Source: Sequoia sempervirens (lineage: Eukaryota > Streptophyta > Pinopsida > Cupressales > Cupressaceae). From it: DNA of 64,000 nt. This document shows positions 47,561-58,974 of this stretch, piece by piece (position 1 is the stretch's first letter; each line of letters starts with the position of its first letter). The position numbers were made by a program, and so were the translations under genes. The stretch covers positions 565,409,710 to 565,473,709 of the forward strand of contig VDFB02193867.1 in the NCBI GenBank assembly GCA_007258455.2, in the 5' to 3' direction. Under the pieces are notes generated by a model. That model saw only the letters and a program-made list of their open reading frames with translations, made no database searches and had not been told where the DNA came from.

Positions 47561-49530
47561 AAACTTGTAAGGTATAAATCCAAAAATACAAAACAATATA
47601 AAAATGATTGAAAATAGTAAAGAGAAAAAAAACTATCCTTTAGTGAAAACCACTTTGGTGGCACTTTGGGTAAGTACCTTGGTGAAAACCTAGCAAACAA
47701 GCACCTTGTGTAAGTAAGCACTCTCCATCCACCATGATCTTTGCAACTTGTTCTGCATCATCCATCCATCACACTTCCATCATCTATCTATCTTCGTCTG
47801 CCACCCATCCGCATCTGCATCATAGCTTGACCCTATGTTCGTATCATGATCCCTCCTCGTACTACTCGACCCATTCTTGAGGTCAGTTTGTCCTGCCTTT
47901 ATCAAAGTAGTCTATTGCATCACACTAGGGGCATCTTCTTATACCTACATCAGATTGGATTCATGTATATTCTTGCAATCTTCCTTAAAATCAAAAAATC
48001 TAAAAAACATCAGAAAATAAAATAAAAATCCAAAAACATTCATAAGATCAAAAAAATCCAAAAACATTCAAAACATATCAAAATCCCAAAACAAGTCAAA
48101 AGGTTAGTCAAAAAAAATCAAAAATAGAGTTATCTTGTCGAACTACATTGTATTTGAGCTCTGAATGTAGGCAAGGTTGATCTTTGATCGTCCCCTAAGA
48201 CACTTAGGTCAGTCCTTTAGGAGTTCGTCATAAAAAAACTGACAATCCACATGTTTGTATCTCATGAATAATCGAGTCTGTGTTAGTCAAACTACGTGGT
48301 CTTTGTGTGTATAATGTAGGAAAGGATAATCTTTGATCAGCCCCTGAGACCCCTAGGATAGGTCTTTAGGTTAGTTTCTTGGTCAAAATCCTAGAAAACA
48401 TAAAAACATTTGGAAAATTCGAAAACCAAAAAAATTGCAAAACATCTTGAAAATACCAAAAACAACCTCAAAATATTTCAAAACGTCAAAAAAACATCCA
48501 AATATTTGAAAAATCCATTTGTCTCATCTCACTTTCACCCACAATAAACTTCACTCATAATAAATAATCATCATCCTCAACCTTTGGTGAAACAGTAGGA
48601 AACAAGTCTAGAAAATCAAAAGTGAAAACTCAAAATATCAAGGTCTCAAGTCTAGGTCAGTAAGTAAACAAGTTGGTCAACTCTTGGTATTCATAGCCCA
48701 TCATCCAATCAATCCCAAAATCATCTGATAACATCATGTCCGATATTTTTGGAATATTTGAACTATATTTTAAATAAGGTTACATATGTCAGGTGTGAAT
48801 AGGAGTACTCCTATCTGATTGTCAAGTCAAATTCCATCACACTAGGTACAACACCATCCTATTCTATATGCCTTGATGCATCATGCTTATGTATGTTATC
48901 AAACATAAGGTAAGTAGCCCTTTTAAAATCCCAATTCCTGATAAGCATTGCATCATCATCATCATCTCTAATAAAGTCTCATAGATCATGGACTTGTTGG
49001 ATCCTCTTGTCTTCATCTTATTTCTTCTTTCTTCTCTTCGTGCTAACATGGTACCATGACAATTAAATCAAAAACATCACCAATTCATCCATCCTGCATC
49101 CTCAAACAATCAACATGCTGCATAACATTCATATCATGTAGAAAAAATTGATCATCTTACATGCATTTTATCATTGCATAATATAGATTAGCTATTCTAA
49201 GAATCTCATAAACCATACATTTGCATCCATTGCATAATCATATAAACATCATCATTTCATCCATATATGCATCATCATATCATCCATTGCATAATCATAT
49301 AAGCATCATCATATCATCCATATATGCATCATCATATAAGCATCATTAAAGCATCACATTCTTGCATCATGCATACATATACATTGCATCACCATGTCAT
49401 ATATGAAAAGGATACTGAAAAAGAAAAAGAGCATGTCATAACATCTCATACATCCCATGATCATAACATATAACATCATCCATTAGGAACATAATATAGA
49501 TCTATTAGTCTAAGTATTTTAAAATCATTT
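47561..49530. repeat. Post-pol spacer of element C with tandem repeats
   Basis: No gene. A diverged duplication of about 170 bases lies at 48125-48240 and 48290-48375 (shared aatgtagg[c/a]aagg, gatctttgatc and cccctgagac). At 49190-49350 a unit of about 62 bases (ttgcataatcatata, catcatcat, tcatccatatatgc) is repeated two to three times. The start of this spacer (tagtgaaaaccactttggtggcac at 47640) resembles sequence at 44325 inside pol. Confidence 0.6.
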
Positions 49531-49703
49531 GAGTGAAGAAGACTACAAGGCACAAGGTGTACATGGAGCACCTTGTCAAATGGAAGGATAAACATGAATC
49601 AGAAGCTACCTGGGTAGAAGAAGTAGATTTTAAGAAGAAAGGCATTGATATGTCTCTGATCTCTCCTAAAGTTCCTTAGTTGTTTGACCTGAGAGGGGGA
49701 GAA
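49531..49703 (+). mobile_element. Stump of a second element B copy (chromodomain end)
   Basis: Nearly identical to 55590-55762, the chromodomain end and polypurine tract of element B. It directly precedes the 5' LTR of B and begins abruptly at gagtgaagaag, with unrelated sequence before it. It encodes the chromodomain with HLVKWKDKHESEATW intact here, whereas the copy at 55670 has a stop in place of W. So the order is 3' end, LTR, interior, 3' end, LTR. It suggests a tandem pair reduced by deletion or unequal recombination. Confidence 0.85.
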
Positions 49704-51178
49704 TGGTGCAGGAGCACCTGGGAAACATTGGGTTTTCCTGAAGTTTTGCTTGAAGTCCAAGTTTTGTTGTGCTTTCATAAGGTCATGTTGACCATGTTTT
49801 TAGGTGCTTAGGTTTTTTTTTGAACTTTGGGAAAGGAGGTGACAAGTGTTAAATTGTTTTGCAACATCATTGTGCTAAGTTGTAAAAAGTTGACAAGATG
49901 TTTGAAAACACAATGGGTTTTACAAAGTTTGCTTTAGGCTTTCTAAAAGGCTCGACCCAAGCATCTAAGTTGTTTTAAAGGCCTATTTAAGGCATAACTC
50001 AAACATGGAAGAGGGTTAGATGTTTATTTTGAGGTGACATTTTGGTGAAGCTGGTGAAACAGCGTCCAAAAAAGATAGTTTTTCTATTCTTTGCATTCTT
50101 GTTGAGCTTCAATGGAATGAATCTTACTGTTACTTTGTTGTAGAACGTAGTGTTAGTCTTTTACAAACTTGGTGTACCATTCTTTTGATTTGGTAGACTG
50201 TTTCCCTTTTTCGTTTGTAAATACTTTGTTTTCCTGTCATTTCCAAGCCTGTAACAGGCAGTTTGAAATAATGGAGCTCTAGAGCACCTTCCCTCTGTAC
50301 AAATTGTATGGCCTTTTGGGAAATGTTCCTAGACTCTGAGCTTGTAAATATGGTAGGTGTTAGGTTTTTTTTGGTTGCAGGAGCTAGGAGAAAAGCCTTG
50401 CCCTAGGTGAGCCAGTGAAGAGCCCGGCTAGGAAAGGCTACAGGACAGCGTTGATAACTTGCACGGGAGTGAAGTTTTTTGAGAAATTATTTTGGGAGAA
50501 TTTAGGGGAAGGTCTTGGCCATGTATGGTGATAAGGAGGAGAGTGTATCAATCCATTTAGGAGGAGAACTTTTTGACAGTCCATAAACAGCTTGGAGCAG
50601 TTTGAAACCCTAGGGTTCTTGGCTCTTTTTGCATTTGGATGGAGTACGACCTGTACAGTGCTGAAACCCTAGAAATCTTGAAGGTGTATGCATGTGAAAC
50701 ACAATCCCTAAGCAAAGAGTCTAGGTCCTTTGGTGGGTTTAGATCAAAATTGCATTTTGACTCTATTCAAAGACCTAAATAGGGCTCAAGGCTTGTAGCC
50801 TTTTTCCAAACCCTAGGAGAAGGATTGTGGAAGCGATGGAAAATGGGAGTTTTGAGAAGCCATAAGAACCCTAGGTAGAGTCCTCTGAAGCTATTTTAAG
50901 GTGTTACACCTCTGCAGGTTATCAGATTGAACATGGAGAGGATTTGGTCTTTAAGGCAGAGTAAGGGCCAAATGGAGAGCATGAGGCAGCACCAAGGTTG
51001 GCTTGGTAGAAGGGAAGCTTGTTGATAGGAGAGGGGTTTGCCAGGAAAACTAGGGGCACCTAGTCTTTGAGCAGGGCCTATAGGTTAGATTGGTGAAGCC
51101 AAGCACCAAGGGGAGTCTTATATAGGAAGACTTAGAGCAGGAACTAGTGATTGGTTCCTCCAACCCCTGTCCCTATCA
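49704..51178 (+). repeat. Element B 5' LTR
   Basis: 1475 bases. A TATATA word (51119-51124) near the end is the best promoter candidate, leaving a very short R-U5 if used. The following bases are gat and then the primer site. Confidence 0.9.
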
Positions 51179-51181
51179 GAT

Positions 51182-51193
51182 TGGTATCAGAGC
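51182..51193 (+). promoter_or_regulatory. Primer-binding site of element B
   Basis: tggtatcagagc, an exact complement of the 3' end of plant initiator tRNA-Met, three bases after the LTR. Confidence 0.95.
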
Positions 51194-51221
51194 AAGCAAA
51201 AGATTTGGGAAAGCAACTTAT

Positions 51222-52300
51222 ATGTCAGAAGTTGAGTCAAGTGAAACTCCCACCATGGTGACAAATGCACAATTAGCCAAGATGGTTGAAGGACAAGAAG
51301 AGGACAACAAGTTGTTAAAAGAAAGAATAGAGCAACTTGAGAGAGCATTGAATAGTGCAAGGTTGGAAGGAAAGGTACCAAAGGAAGAAGAGGTTGCAGA
51401 GGAGGACAAGGTCCATGCACCTAACCCTATTTTGGAGGAGGAGCCTTTCTTGAAAGCATTGAAAGCCTTGAGTGGAAAAGGACTTGAGGGCATACCACTG
51501 TTTAGTGGAAAAATGGATCTTGATTTGGTCATGGATTGGATAGAAGGCATGGAGAATCACTTTGAGTGTGATGGAGTCACTAAAGCATAGAAGGTGAAGG
51601 TTGCTAAATCAAGGTTGAGAGGATCAGCCTTGACATGGTGGAAGTTTGTTCAGACAGAAAGGGAAAAAGAAGGCAAACAGCCCATATCAACTTGGAAAGG
51701 AATGGTTGCTAAGGTAAAGGAAGCCTACATGCCAGATGACTATGAGATTCAATTACACAAGAAGAGGCAAAGTATTAGGAAGAAGGACCAAGATGTAAAC
51801 ACTTACACTGAGGAGTTTCAAAAGCTTTTCTTGAGATCTAATGTGATAGAGGATGAGAGCCTAAAAGTGGCTAGGTATCTTAATGGCTTAAAATGGAACA
51901 TCCAAGAAGAGATGGCTCTTTTGAGTACTAAAACAGTACATCAATGTTATCAGCTGGCTATCAAGATTGAGGAAAGGAATAAGAGGAAGCAAGATCAGTC
52001 TTCTAAGGGCAGAGGAAAAGGCAGAGATCAAAGAGGATAGCATGGTGGTTACCAAGGTAGAGGCAATGATCAAAAGAATCAAGGAGAATCAAAACTCATT
52101 GAGCATGGAGGTGAAACATCTTCAAGAGGAGGATTTAACAGAGGGAGAGGACCTCAAGGAGGTTCAAATAGAGGAAGAGGAGCAAGCAGGAGCAGTTCTT
52201 ATTTTGCAAACATGAAGTGTTATCACTGTAGTCAACTAGGTCACCCTGCTTATAGGTGCCCAGAGAAAGCATCATCATCAAGCAATGAAAAGAGAGTGGC
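51222..52300 (+). pseudogene. Element B gag
   Basis: Starts at ATG 51222 (MSEVESSETPTM), the first ATG after the primer site; an ATG at 51147 in the same frame lies within the LTR and is not the start. A coiled-coil-like stretch (NKLLKERIEQLERAL) leads into the capsid domain: PLFSGKMDLDLVMDWIEGME, SRLRGSALTWWKFVQ, YTEEFQKLFLRS. A TAG at 51588-51590 and a frameshift near 52040 in the basic Gly/Arg-rich linker interrupt it. The zinc knuckle CYHCSQLGHPAYRC (CX2CX4HX4C) is at about 52218-52259. Capsid and knuckle package RNA in related elements. Confidence 0.85.
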
Positions 52301-52761
52301 CTATGCACAAGAGGACACCATGAGTCCTAAAGCATCTAAAATTAGTCACATTGAATCTGAGGTAGGAGAGAATCTGATGTTTAATAGGGTTTTGATTAGA
52401 CAACCGGTTAAAGAGGAACCTAAGCAAAGAAGAGCTCTTTTTAGAGTAAGGTGCAAGATACTTGGGAAAGTGTGCAAAGTCATTGTAGATTCTGGTCACA
52501 TGGCTGAATAAAGGGTAGAGTGTTTTAGTTAATGAGCAAGTAACAGTGGAATTTTCAATTGGAGGCTATAAAGACAAGTTAGTTTGTGATGTATTTCCCA
52601 TGGATGCATGTCATCTACTACTGGGCAGACCATGGCAATATGACAGAAGTGCCATTTATGATGGGAAAGAGAACACCATCTCATTTAAGAAGGATGGAAG
52701 AACCTTCAAGCTATAGTCATTGATAGAGGAAGATGAGGGATAGTCAAAGGTACCTAACATC
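52301..52761 (+). pseudogene. Element B protease, internally deleted
   Basis: The active-site strand CKVIVDSG (ending near 52495) is followed almost at once by TWLNKG (52498-52515) in another frame. In chromoviruses these are separated by several tens of residues, so the middle of the protease is deleted. The C-terminal part is kept (VFPMDACHLLLGRPWQYDRS). Two further stops near 52714 and 52741 precede the RT frame. Confidence 0.75.
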
Positions 52762-54126
52762 ATGTTGAGCAGTGGCAAGGAGTTCCTTAAGGACCTACAC
52801 CAAGGGAATGAAGGGTATGTGGTTTTAATGCAGTCTAAAGAAGAAGCCAAGGCTAAAAGGACAATCTTACCAGAAGCAGTCCAAAGGTTCCTTGATAAGT
52901 ACAAGAGCATAGTGAGTGATGGTACACCTGCAACTTTACCTCCAAAGAGAGCAATAAGTCATCAAATTGACTTCATACCTAGAGCCTCATTGCCTAACAA
53001 AGCAGCATACAAGCTTACACCTGAGCAGAACCTAGAGGTAACTAGGCAAGTGCAAGAATTATTGGATCAAGGATTGATTCAAAAGAGCATCAGCCCTTGT
53101 GCAGTACCAGTGGTTTTGGCAACCAAGAAAGGAGGTAAGTGGAGACTTTGTACAGATTCTAGGGCAATAAATAGGATCACCATTAGGTATAGGTTTCCTA
53201 TTCCTAGAATTGAAGACCTGATGGATTGTCTTGGAGGGGCTCAATTCTTCACAAAGTTGGATCTCAAGAGTGGCTACCATCAAATCAGGATTAAGGATGG
53301 AGATGAGTGGAAGATAGCTTTTAAGACAAATGATGGGTTATATGAGTGGAAAGTGATGCCATTTGGCCTCTCAAATGCCCCTAGCACATTCATGAGACTA
53401 ATGAATGAGGTGCTTAAGGATTTCACAGGGATCTTTGTAATAGTCTATCTTGATGACATACTGATTTTCAGTAAGATAGCAGAAGAACACCTCAAGCATG
53501 TGGAGATGGTTCTTAAAAGGTTGCAAGAAGAGAAGTTGGCAATCAACCTTGAGAAGTGTGAGTTCTTCAAGAAAGAGCTTGTGTATCTAGGCTTTGTAGT
53601 ATCCAAAGGAATGTTGAAGATGGATCCAAGCAAGGTGGAAGCCATCCTAAACTGGCCTACACCAACCATAGCAACAGAGGTAAGGAGTTTTCATGGTCTG
53701 GCTCAATTCTATAGAAAATTCATAAGGAATTTTAGTGGTATATGTGCACCAGTCCTAGATACTATCAAAGGTGGTCTAAAAACAAAGTTTAAGTGGACTC
53801 AAGAGGCTGATAAAGGGTTTGAGAAGCTGAAACAAGCAGTGGCAACTCAACCTATTCTAGTATTGCCTAGTTTTGATAAGTTGTTCACAGTTGAGTGTGA
53901 TGCAAGTGGAGTAGCAGTAGGAGGAGTACTTAGTCAAGAAGATAGGCCTATGGCCTTCTTTAGTGAAAAGCTCAATGAAGCCAAGCAAAAGTACTCTACC
54001 TATGATCTAGAGTTGTATGCTTTAGTTCAGTCCCTTAGGAAGTGGAGGAATTATCTTTTGTCCAAAGAGTTTGTGGTCTTTACTGATAACCAGCACTTAG
54101 TTACATCAACACCCAAGAGAAGTTAA
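52762..54126 (+). CDS. Element B reverse transcriptase and RNase H
   Basis: A 454-codon open frame. RT: FLDKYKSIVSD, HQIDFIPRASLPNKAAYKLT, GGKWRLCTDSRAINRITIRY, FTKLDLKSGYHQIRI with the first catalytic Asp, KTNDGLYEWKVMPFGLSNAP, and the catalytic box YLDD at 53446-53457. RNase H: FKWTQEADKGFEKLKQAV, LFTVECDASGVAVGGVLSQE, then TYDLELYALVQSLRKWRNYL and FVVFTDNQHL. It copies element RNA and removes the template. The open frame ends by a frameshift at about 54110; the RNase H end continues in the next frame. All main catalytic residues of RT are present. Confidence 0.9.
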   Translation: MLSSGKEFLKDLHQGNEGYVVLMQSKEEAKAKRTILPEAVQRFLDKYKSIVSDGTPATLPPKRAISHQIDFIPRASLPNKAAYKLTPEQNLEVTRQVQELLDQGLIQKSISPCAVPVVLATKKGGKWRLCTDSRAINRITIRYRFPIPRIEDLMDCLGGAQFFTKLDLKSGYHQIRIKDGDEWKIAFKTNDGLYEWKVMPFGLSNAPSTFMRLMNEVLKDFTGIFVIVYLDDILIFSKIAEEHLKHVEMVLKRLQEEKLAINLEKCEFFKKELVYLGFVVSKGMLKMDPSKVEAILNWPTPTIATEVRSFHGLAQFYRKFIRNFSGICAPVLDTIKGGLKTKFKWTQEADKGFEKLKQAVATQPILVLPSFDKLFTVECDASGVAVGGVLSQEDRPMAFFSEKLNEAKQKYSTYDLELYALVQSLRKWRNYLLSKEFVVFTDNQHLVTSTPKRS

Positions 54127-55740
54127 GCAATAGGCACTTGAAATGGATGGAATACATCCAAGCTTTCACTTTTACCATCAAGCACAAGAAGGGACAAATG
54201 AACAAGGTGGCGGATGCATTAAGCAGGAGATTGCTGACAGTGCAGGAAATACAACTGAAGAGCATTGGATTAGAGAGTTTCAAGGACCTCTATGGTGAAG
54301 ATGAAGACTTCTCAGAAGCTTATAAGGTATGTTTTGATTATGAGAATCATTTTCATAGCCAATATTCTGAGTATACATTACAAAATGGACTGTTATTCAA
54401 GGGTAATCAGTTATGTGTTCCAAGAGGGTCAATGAGGGAAAATATGATTCAAGAAAAGCATAATGGTAGTCTTAGTGGGCATTTTGGTATCAATAAAACT
54501 TTAGAGCTAGTTCAAAGGTTCTATTACTGGCCTAAGTTAGCAAGAGATGTTAGAAAATATGTAGAACAGTGTGTTGTATGCATGAAAGCTAAGGGAGGAG
54601 CTAGCATGGTTTGTATCAACCCCTGCCCATTCCAAACAGACCATGGGAGTGTGTGAGCATGGATTTTGTGGTAGGTCTTCCTAAGACAAAGACTAGTTTT
54701 GATAGTGTTTATGTAGTAGTGGACAGATTTAGCAAGATGAGTCACTTCATTCCTTGAAAAACTACTCATGATGCAAGTTACATAGCTCATCTTTTCTTCA
54801 AGGAGGTTGTAAGGATCCATGGCTTGCCTCCAAGCATTGTTTCTGACAAAGATGTGAAGTTCATGAGTCACTTTTGGAAGACTCTATGGAGCAGATTGGG
54901 TACAAATCTGTCATTTGGATCAGCTTACCATCCTCAGACCGATGGTCAAATAGAGGTGGTTAACAGAGTGTTGGGTAATATTTTAAGGTGCTTAACTAAA
55001 GAATATGGACAGACATTGGATATGGTGATTGCCCAAGCTGAATATGCCTAAAATGACAGTGTCAATAGAACTACAGGGAAAAGTCCTTTTGAGGTTGTGT
55101 ATGGGATGCACCCAAGAGGTATCTATGAACTCAGAGACCTTGGATCTATGGAGAATAGGAGTGGACATGCAGAGGACTTCACACAGACCATGAAAGAGAT
55201 TCAAGAGTAGGTCAAGAAATCAATCACAGCAGCAACCTAAAAGTTGAAGGAGAAAGTTGATTTGTCAAAGAAGGATGTAGAATTTGCAGTTGGGGACTAT
55301 GTTATGGTCCACCTAAACAAATCCAGATTGCATAAGGGAATTTCGACCAAGTTACAGATGAAAAGAGTGGGTCCATGCAAGGTATTGGCCAAATATGGCA
55401 AGAATGCATACAAGGTGGAGTTACCATCAGATTTGGGCATCTCTCCAGTGTTTAATGTAACTGACTTGATCAAATATAAAGGGACAGTCAAGGATCTGGA
55501 TCAAGACAGTCAGGAGGTCTTTAAGGACATCAGCAAAATGTCCATACCAACTCCAGACAAGCTACAAGCAGAGCAGATCTTGGATTCAAGAGTGAAGAAG
55601 ACTACAAGGCACAAGGTGTACATGGAGCACCTTGTCAAATGGAAGGATAAACATGAATCAGAAGCTACCTAGGTAGAAGAAGCAGATTTTAAGAAGAAAG
55701 GCATTGATATGTCTCTGATCTCTCCTAAAGTTCCTTAGTT
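54127..55740 (+). pseudogene. Element B integrase with chromodomain
   Basis: The first frame (54138-54656) gives the end of RNase H (HKKGQMNKVADALSRR) and the zinc-binding region with HNGSLSGHFG and CVVCMKAKGG. The core has [42 protein letters not shown], and HPQTDGQIEVVNR, so D, D and E are recognisable across frames. After stops the C-terminal region (55244-55672) runs VGDYVMVHLNKSRL, RVGPCKVL and ISPVFNVTDL. The chromodomain EQILDSRVK...YMEHLVKWKDKHESEA places the element among chromoviruses, which target chromatin. A TAG replaces the Trp after EAT (55670-55672). The frame ends ISPKVP and TAG near 55738. Confidence 0.88.
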
Positions 55741-55748
55741 GTTTGACC

Positions 55749-55762
55749 TGAGAGGGGGAGAA
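55749..55762 (+). promoter_or_regulatory. Polypurine tract of element B
   Basis: tgagagggggagaa directly before the TG of the 3' LTR; the same tract is found before the 5' LTR as part of the stump at 49531-49703. Confidence 0.85.
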
Positions 55763-57238
55763 TGGTGCAGGAGCACCTGGGAAACATTAGGTTTTCTTGA
55801 AGTTTTGCTTGAAGTCCAAGTTTTTTTGTGCTTTCATAAGGTCATGTCGACCATATTTTTAGGTGCTTAGGTTTTTTTTTGAACTTTGGGAAAGGAGGTG
55901 ACAAGTGTTAAATTTTTTTGCAACATCATTGTGCTAAGTTGTAAAAAGTTGACAAGGTGTTTGAAAACACAATGGGTTTTACAAAGTTTGCTTTAGGCTT
56001 TCTAAAAGGCTCGACCCAAGCATCTAAGTTGTTGTAAAGGCCTATTTAATGCATACCTCAACCATGGAAGAGGGTTAGATGTTTATTTTGAGGTGACATT
56101 TTGGTGAAGCTGGTGAAATAGCGTCCAAAAAAGATAGTTTTTCTGTTCTTTGCATTCTTGTTGAGCTTCAATGGAATGAATCTTATTGTTACTTTGTTGT
56201 AGAATGTAGTGTTAGTCTCTTACAAGCTTGGTGTGCCATTCTTTTGATTTGGTATACTATTTCCCTTTTTGGTTTGTAAATACTTTGTTTTCCTGTCATT
56301 TCCAGGCCTGTAACAGGCAGTTTGAACTAATGGAGCTCTAGAGAACCTTCCCTCCGTAAAAATTGTATGGACTTTTGGGAAATGTTCCTAGACTCTGTGC
56401 TTGTAAATATGGTAGGTGTTAGGTTTTTTTTGGTTGCAGTGAGCTAGGAGAAAATCCTTGCCCTAGGCGAGCCAGTGAAGAGCCCGGCTAGGAAAGGCTA
56501 CAGGACAGCATTGATAACTAGCAAGGGAGTGAAGTTTTTTGAGAAATTATTTTGGGAGAATTTAGGGGAAGGTCTTGGCCATGTATGGTGATAAGGTGGA
56601 GAGTGTATCAATCCATTTAGGAGGAGAAATTTTTGACAGTCCATAAACAGCTTGGAGCAGTTTGAAACCCTAGGGTTCTTGGCTCTTTTTGCATTTGGAT
56701 GGAGTATGGCCTATACAGTGCTGAAACCCTAGAAATATTGAAGGTGTATGCATGTGAAACACAATCCCTAAGCAAAGAGTCTAGGTCCTTTGGTGGGTTT
56801 AGATCAAAATTGCATTTTGACTCTATTCAGAGACCTAAATAGGGCTCAAGGCTTGTAGCCTTTTTCCAAACCCTAGGAGAAGGATTGTGGAAGCGATGGA
56901 AAATGGGAGTTTTGAGAAGCCATAAGAACCCTAGGTAGAGTCCTCTAAAGCTATTTTAAGGTGTTACACCTCTGCAGGTTATCAGATTGAACATGGAGAG
57001 GATTTGGTCTTTAAGGCAGAGTAAGGACCAAATGGAGAGCATGAGGCAGCACCAAGGTTGGCTTGGTAGAAGGGAAGCTTGTTGATAGGAGAGGGGTTGG
57101 CCAGGAAAACCTGGGGCACCTAGTCTTTGAGCAGGGCCTATAGGTTAGATTGGTGAAGCCAAGCACCAAGGGGAGTCTTATATAGGAAGACTTAGAGCAG
57201 GAACTAGTGATTCATTCCTCCAACCCCTATCCCTATCA
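55763..57238 (+). repeat. Element B 3' LTR
   Basis: Direct repeat of 49704-51178. After its end CCCTATCA comes unrelated sequence of the PMD relic of element C. Confidence 0.9.
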
Positions 57239-58540
57239 GATGTCATCTCATCAATAACGCTCTGCAAGTGAGGAAGGCCAAGCTATCCTGTGTGAGTGAA
57301 TGTAAGGCCACAACTATACTACCAAACTACTAGGTCGTCAGGCTCAATGTCGACCACTGTAACTCATGGACAGAGCATGAAAATGTGCTTCCAAGCATAG
57401 ATTTGCAATAGTGTGACCGAGACTGATCTCTCTGCTATCACAATAGGTGAACTCGTGCAAATCATGACATAATGAGGCCAACATCACTGGTCCCCAAGCA
57501 AAAAATCACCTCTGGAATAGCATCCGCTCCCAAGTCAGACCCCATCCTGGACTGAAATATCGGCCCCGCCGATCCGAAGCTACAAGTATTGATATGATGG
57601 CCACAACAATCATTCAGAAATTTGATACCTGACCTCTATAGTATTCAAGATTGATTTTTCCCTTGGTAAAAACAATTTCATATATCCCCATGATCTCATA
57701 GCATGCATCCATGCTAGCACCCATGTCATATATCACCCTCTTGCCATGGATGGGAAATCACAAAATTTGCTAGACATCCTCCAATGTGATGGTCACCTCA
57801 CTGGTGGGAAGATGAAAGGATGATGTCTTGTTGTTCCATCGCTTAGCTAACGTGGTCATCATCACCAAGTGAGTCCCGATGGTAGGCACATAAGCAACGT
57901 ACCACAGACCGATTACACCAAGGTGCTCCTATAGCAACTCATGTAGTCTACTCAATCTGCTGAGCATCGAGGGTTGGTGCTCACATGAATGCATAGGCTC
58001 TCTATCCTCTTGCACCCATAAAGCCACAACATCAAGTTTCATAAAAAGATTGGATCCTGTTTGAAGTTTTCAACACCAAAATAGCAAAGGCGTCACTATC
58101 AACAAAGGCATGTTGTTTGAAAACTCTAAACTACGATGCTGGAACCCCCTAAACTACAAAGTAAGTTGTTGCATTGTTGTTTGATTATGGGCTTGTTTGA
58201 CCCAAAAACCCTAAACACCTAACTCAAGCGTCACATTTCCATTTGCAATGGAGTCTCCCTTTAGAGTTTGAACCCTAAAAACCAAACTACAATGCGGTGT
58301 TGCAAGTCACAATAGCAACACAGTTTGAGGCCTAGTGTCACCGATTTAACACTTTTAGCATCACTATATAGCGATGCTGGACTTTGCAACCCTTCAAAAC
58401 GTAATAAATGTGCACAAAAATCAAAATTAAATGTTAGGTTAGGATAACATACCACTGGTCCTATGCCTAGAGGTCTTTGGTAGACTTGAAATCGCTCGAA
58501 AATGTGTTGGGGAAGCACTCTTTGTGCCATCTTGCAAGAA
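57239..58540 (-). pseudogene. Antisense plant mobile domain relic in element C
   Basis: On the minus strand, near 57920-57740: LAKRWNNKTSSFHLPTSEVT followed by ITLEDV, and FPIHGKRVIYDMGASMDACY. This aligns with LVERWNVDTCTFHLPTREMT and PIQGKRVYF of the relic in element A. Later phrases (GWGLTWERMLF, FAWGPVMLASLCHDLHEFTY) fit the second half of the domain. Stops break it and the insertion of element B has removed its distal end. An N-terminal frame (58261-58530) begins MAQRVLPQHIFERFQVYQ; its link to the domain is uncertain. It is antisense to pol, 430 bases before the 3' LTR. Confidence 0.75.
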
Positions 58541-58956
58541 GCTCAGAGCTCAAAAACAAGAAATTCTAAAGGCTTGAGTGTGCAAATGAATTAAAAGTGA
58601 CCCCTCGAGGGCTATTTAAGCTTGAAAAATTAGGGGGTTTTGCCCCATTTTAGCCATCAACCTATGGTTTTGTGCCCCTGGCCCCATTTTTACCCAACTG
58701 AGGCTTGTTTTACATCCTTTTTCCATGTTTAGGCACATTTTCGGCATCTTGGAGCCTTTCTGGACCCATTGGGTAGCTTGTCCTCCATTTTAGAGAAGTC
58801 ACCCAAAAATAAAAAATTTCATCTAATCTCTCGAGAGGGCAGTATACAAGCATAATTCTTTCACTAGGGCAGCAGTGGGGCATCCGAAAAAATCAAAAAA
58901 ATTTGAATTTTGATCTCAACAAGGTTATTCTTTGAACCAACGTAGCAGGTACATTG
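58541..58956. other. Spacer before polypurine tract of element C
   Basis: No gene seen. If the N-terminal frame of the PMD relic is real, this would be its 5' flank. Confidence 0.5.
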
Positions 58957-58974
58957 CTTCAAAGAGGGGAAAAA
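58957..58974 (+). promoter_or_regulatory. Polypurine tract of element C
   Basis: ttcaaagaggggaaaaa directly before the TG of the 3' LTR. Confidence 0.8.

Larger units (their letters stand above)
49704..57238 (+). mobile_element. Element B: Ty3/Gypsy chromovirus inserted in element C
   Basis: LTRs at 49704-51178 and 55763-57238 begin TGGTGCAGGAGC and end CCCTATCA. They differ at about 50 positions by eye, 96-97% identity. A tRNA-Met primer site follows the first and a purine tract precedes the second. Interior: gag with zinc knuckle, protease, RT, RNase H, integrase and C-terminal chromodomain. The 454-codon RT frame is intact but gag, protease, RNase H end and integrase have stops or shifts. 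No clean target duplication is seen, because the left side continues into another copy's 3' end. Confidence 0.9.

Noticed and set aside
51147..51221. Gag start at the upstream ATG 51147
   Set aside because: That ATG is within the LTR and the primer site lies after it, so translation from it would run through the primer-binding site; 51222 is preferred.
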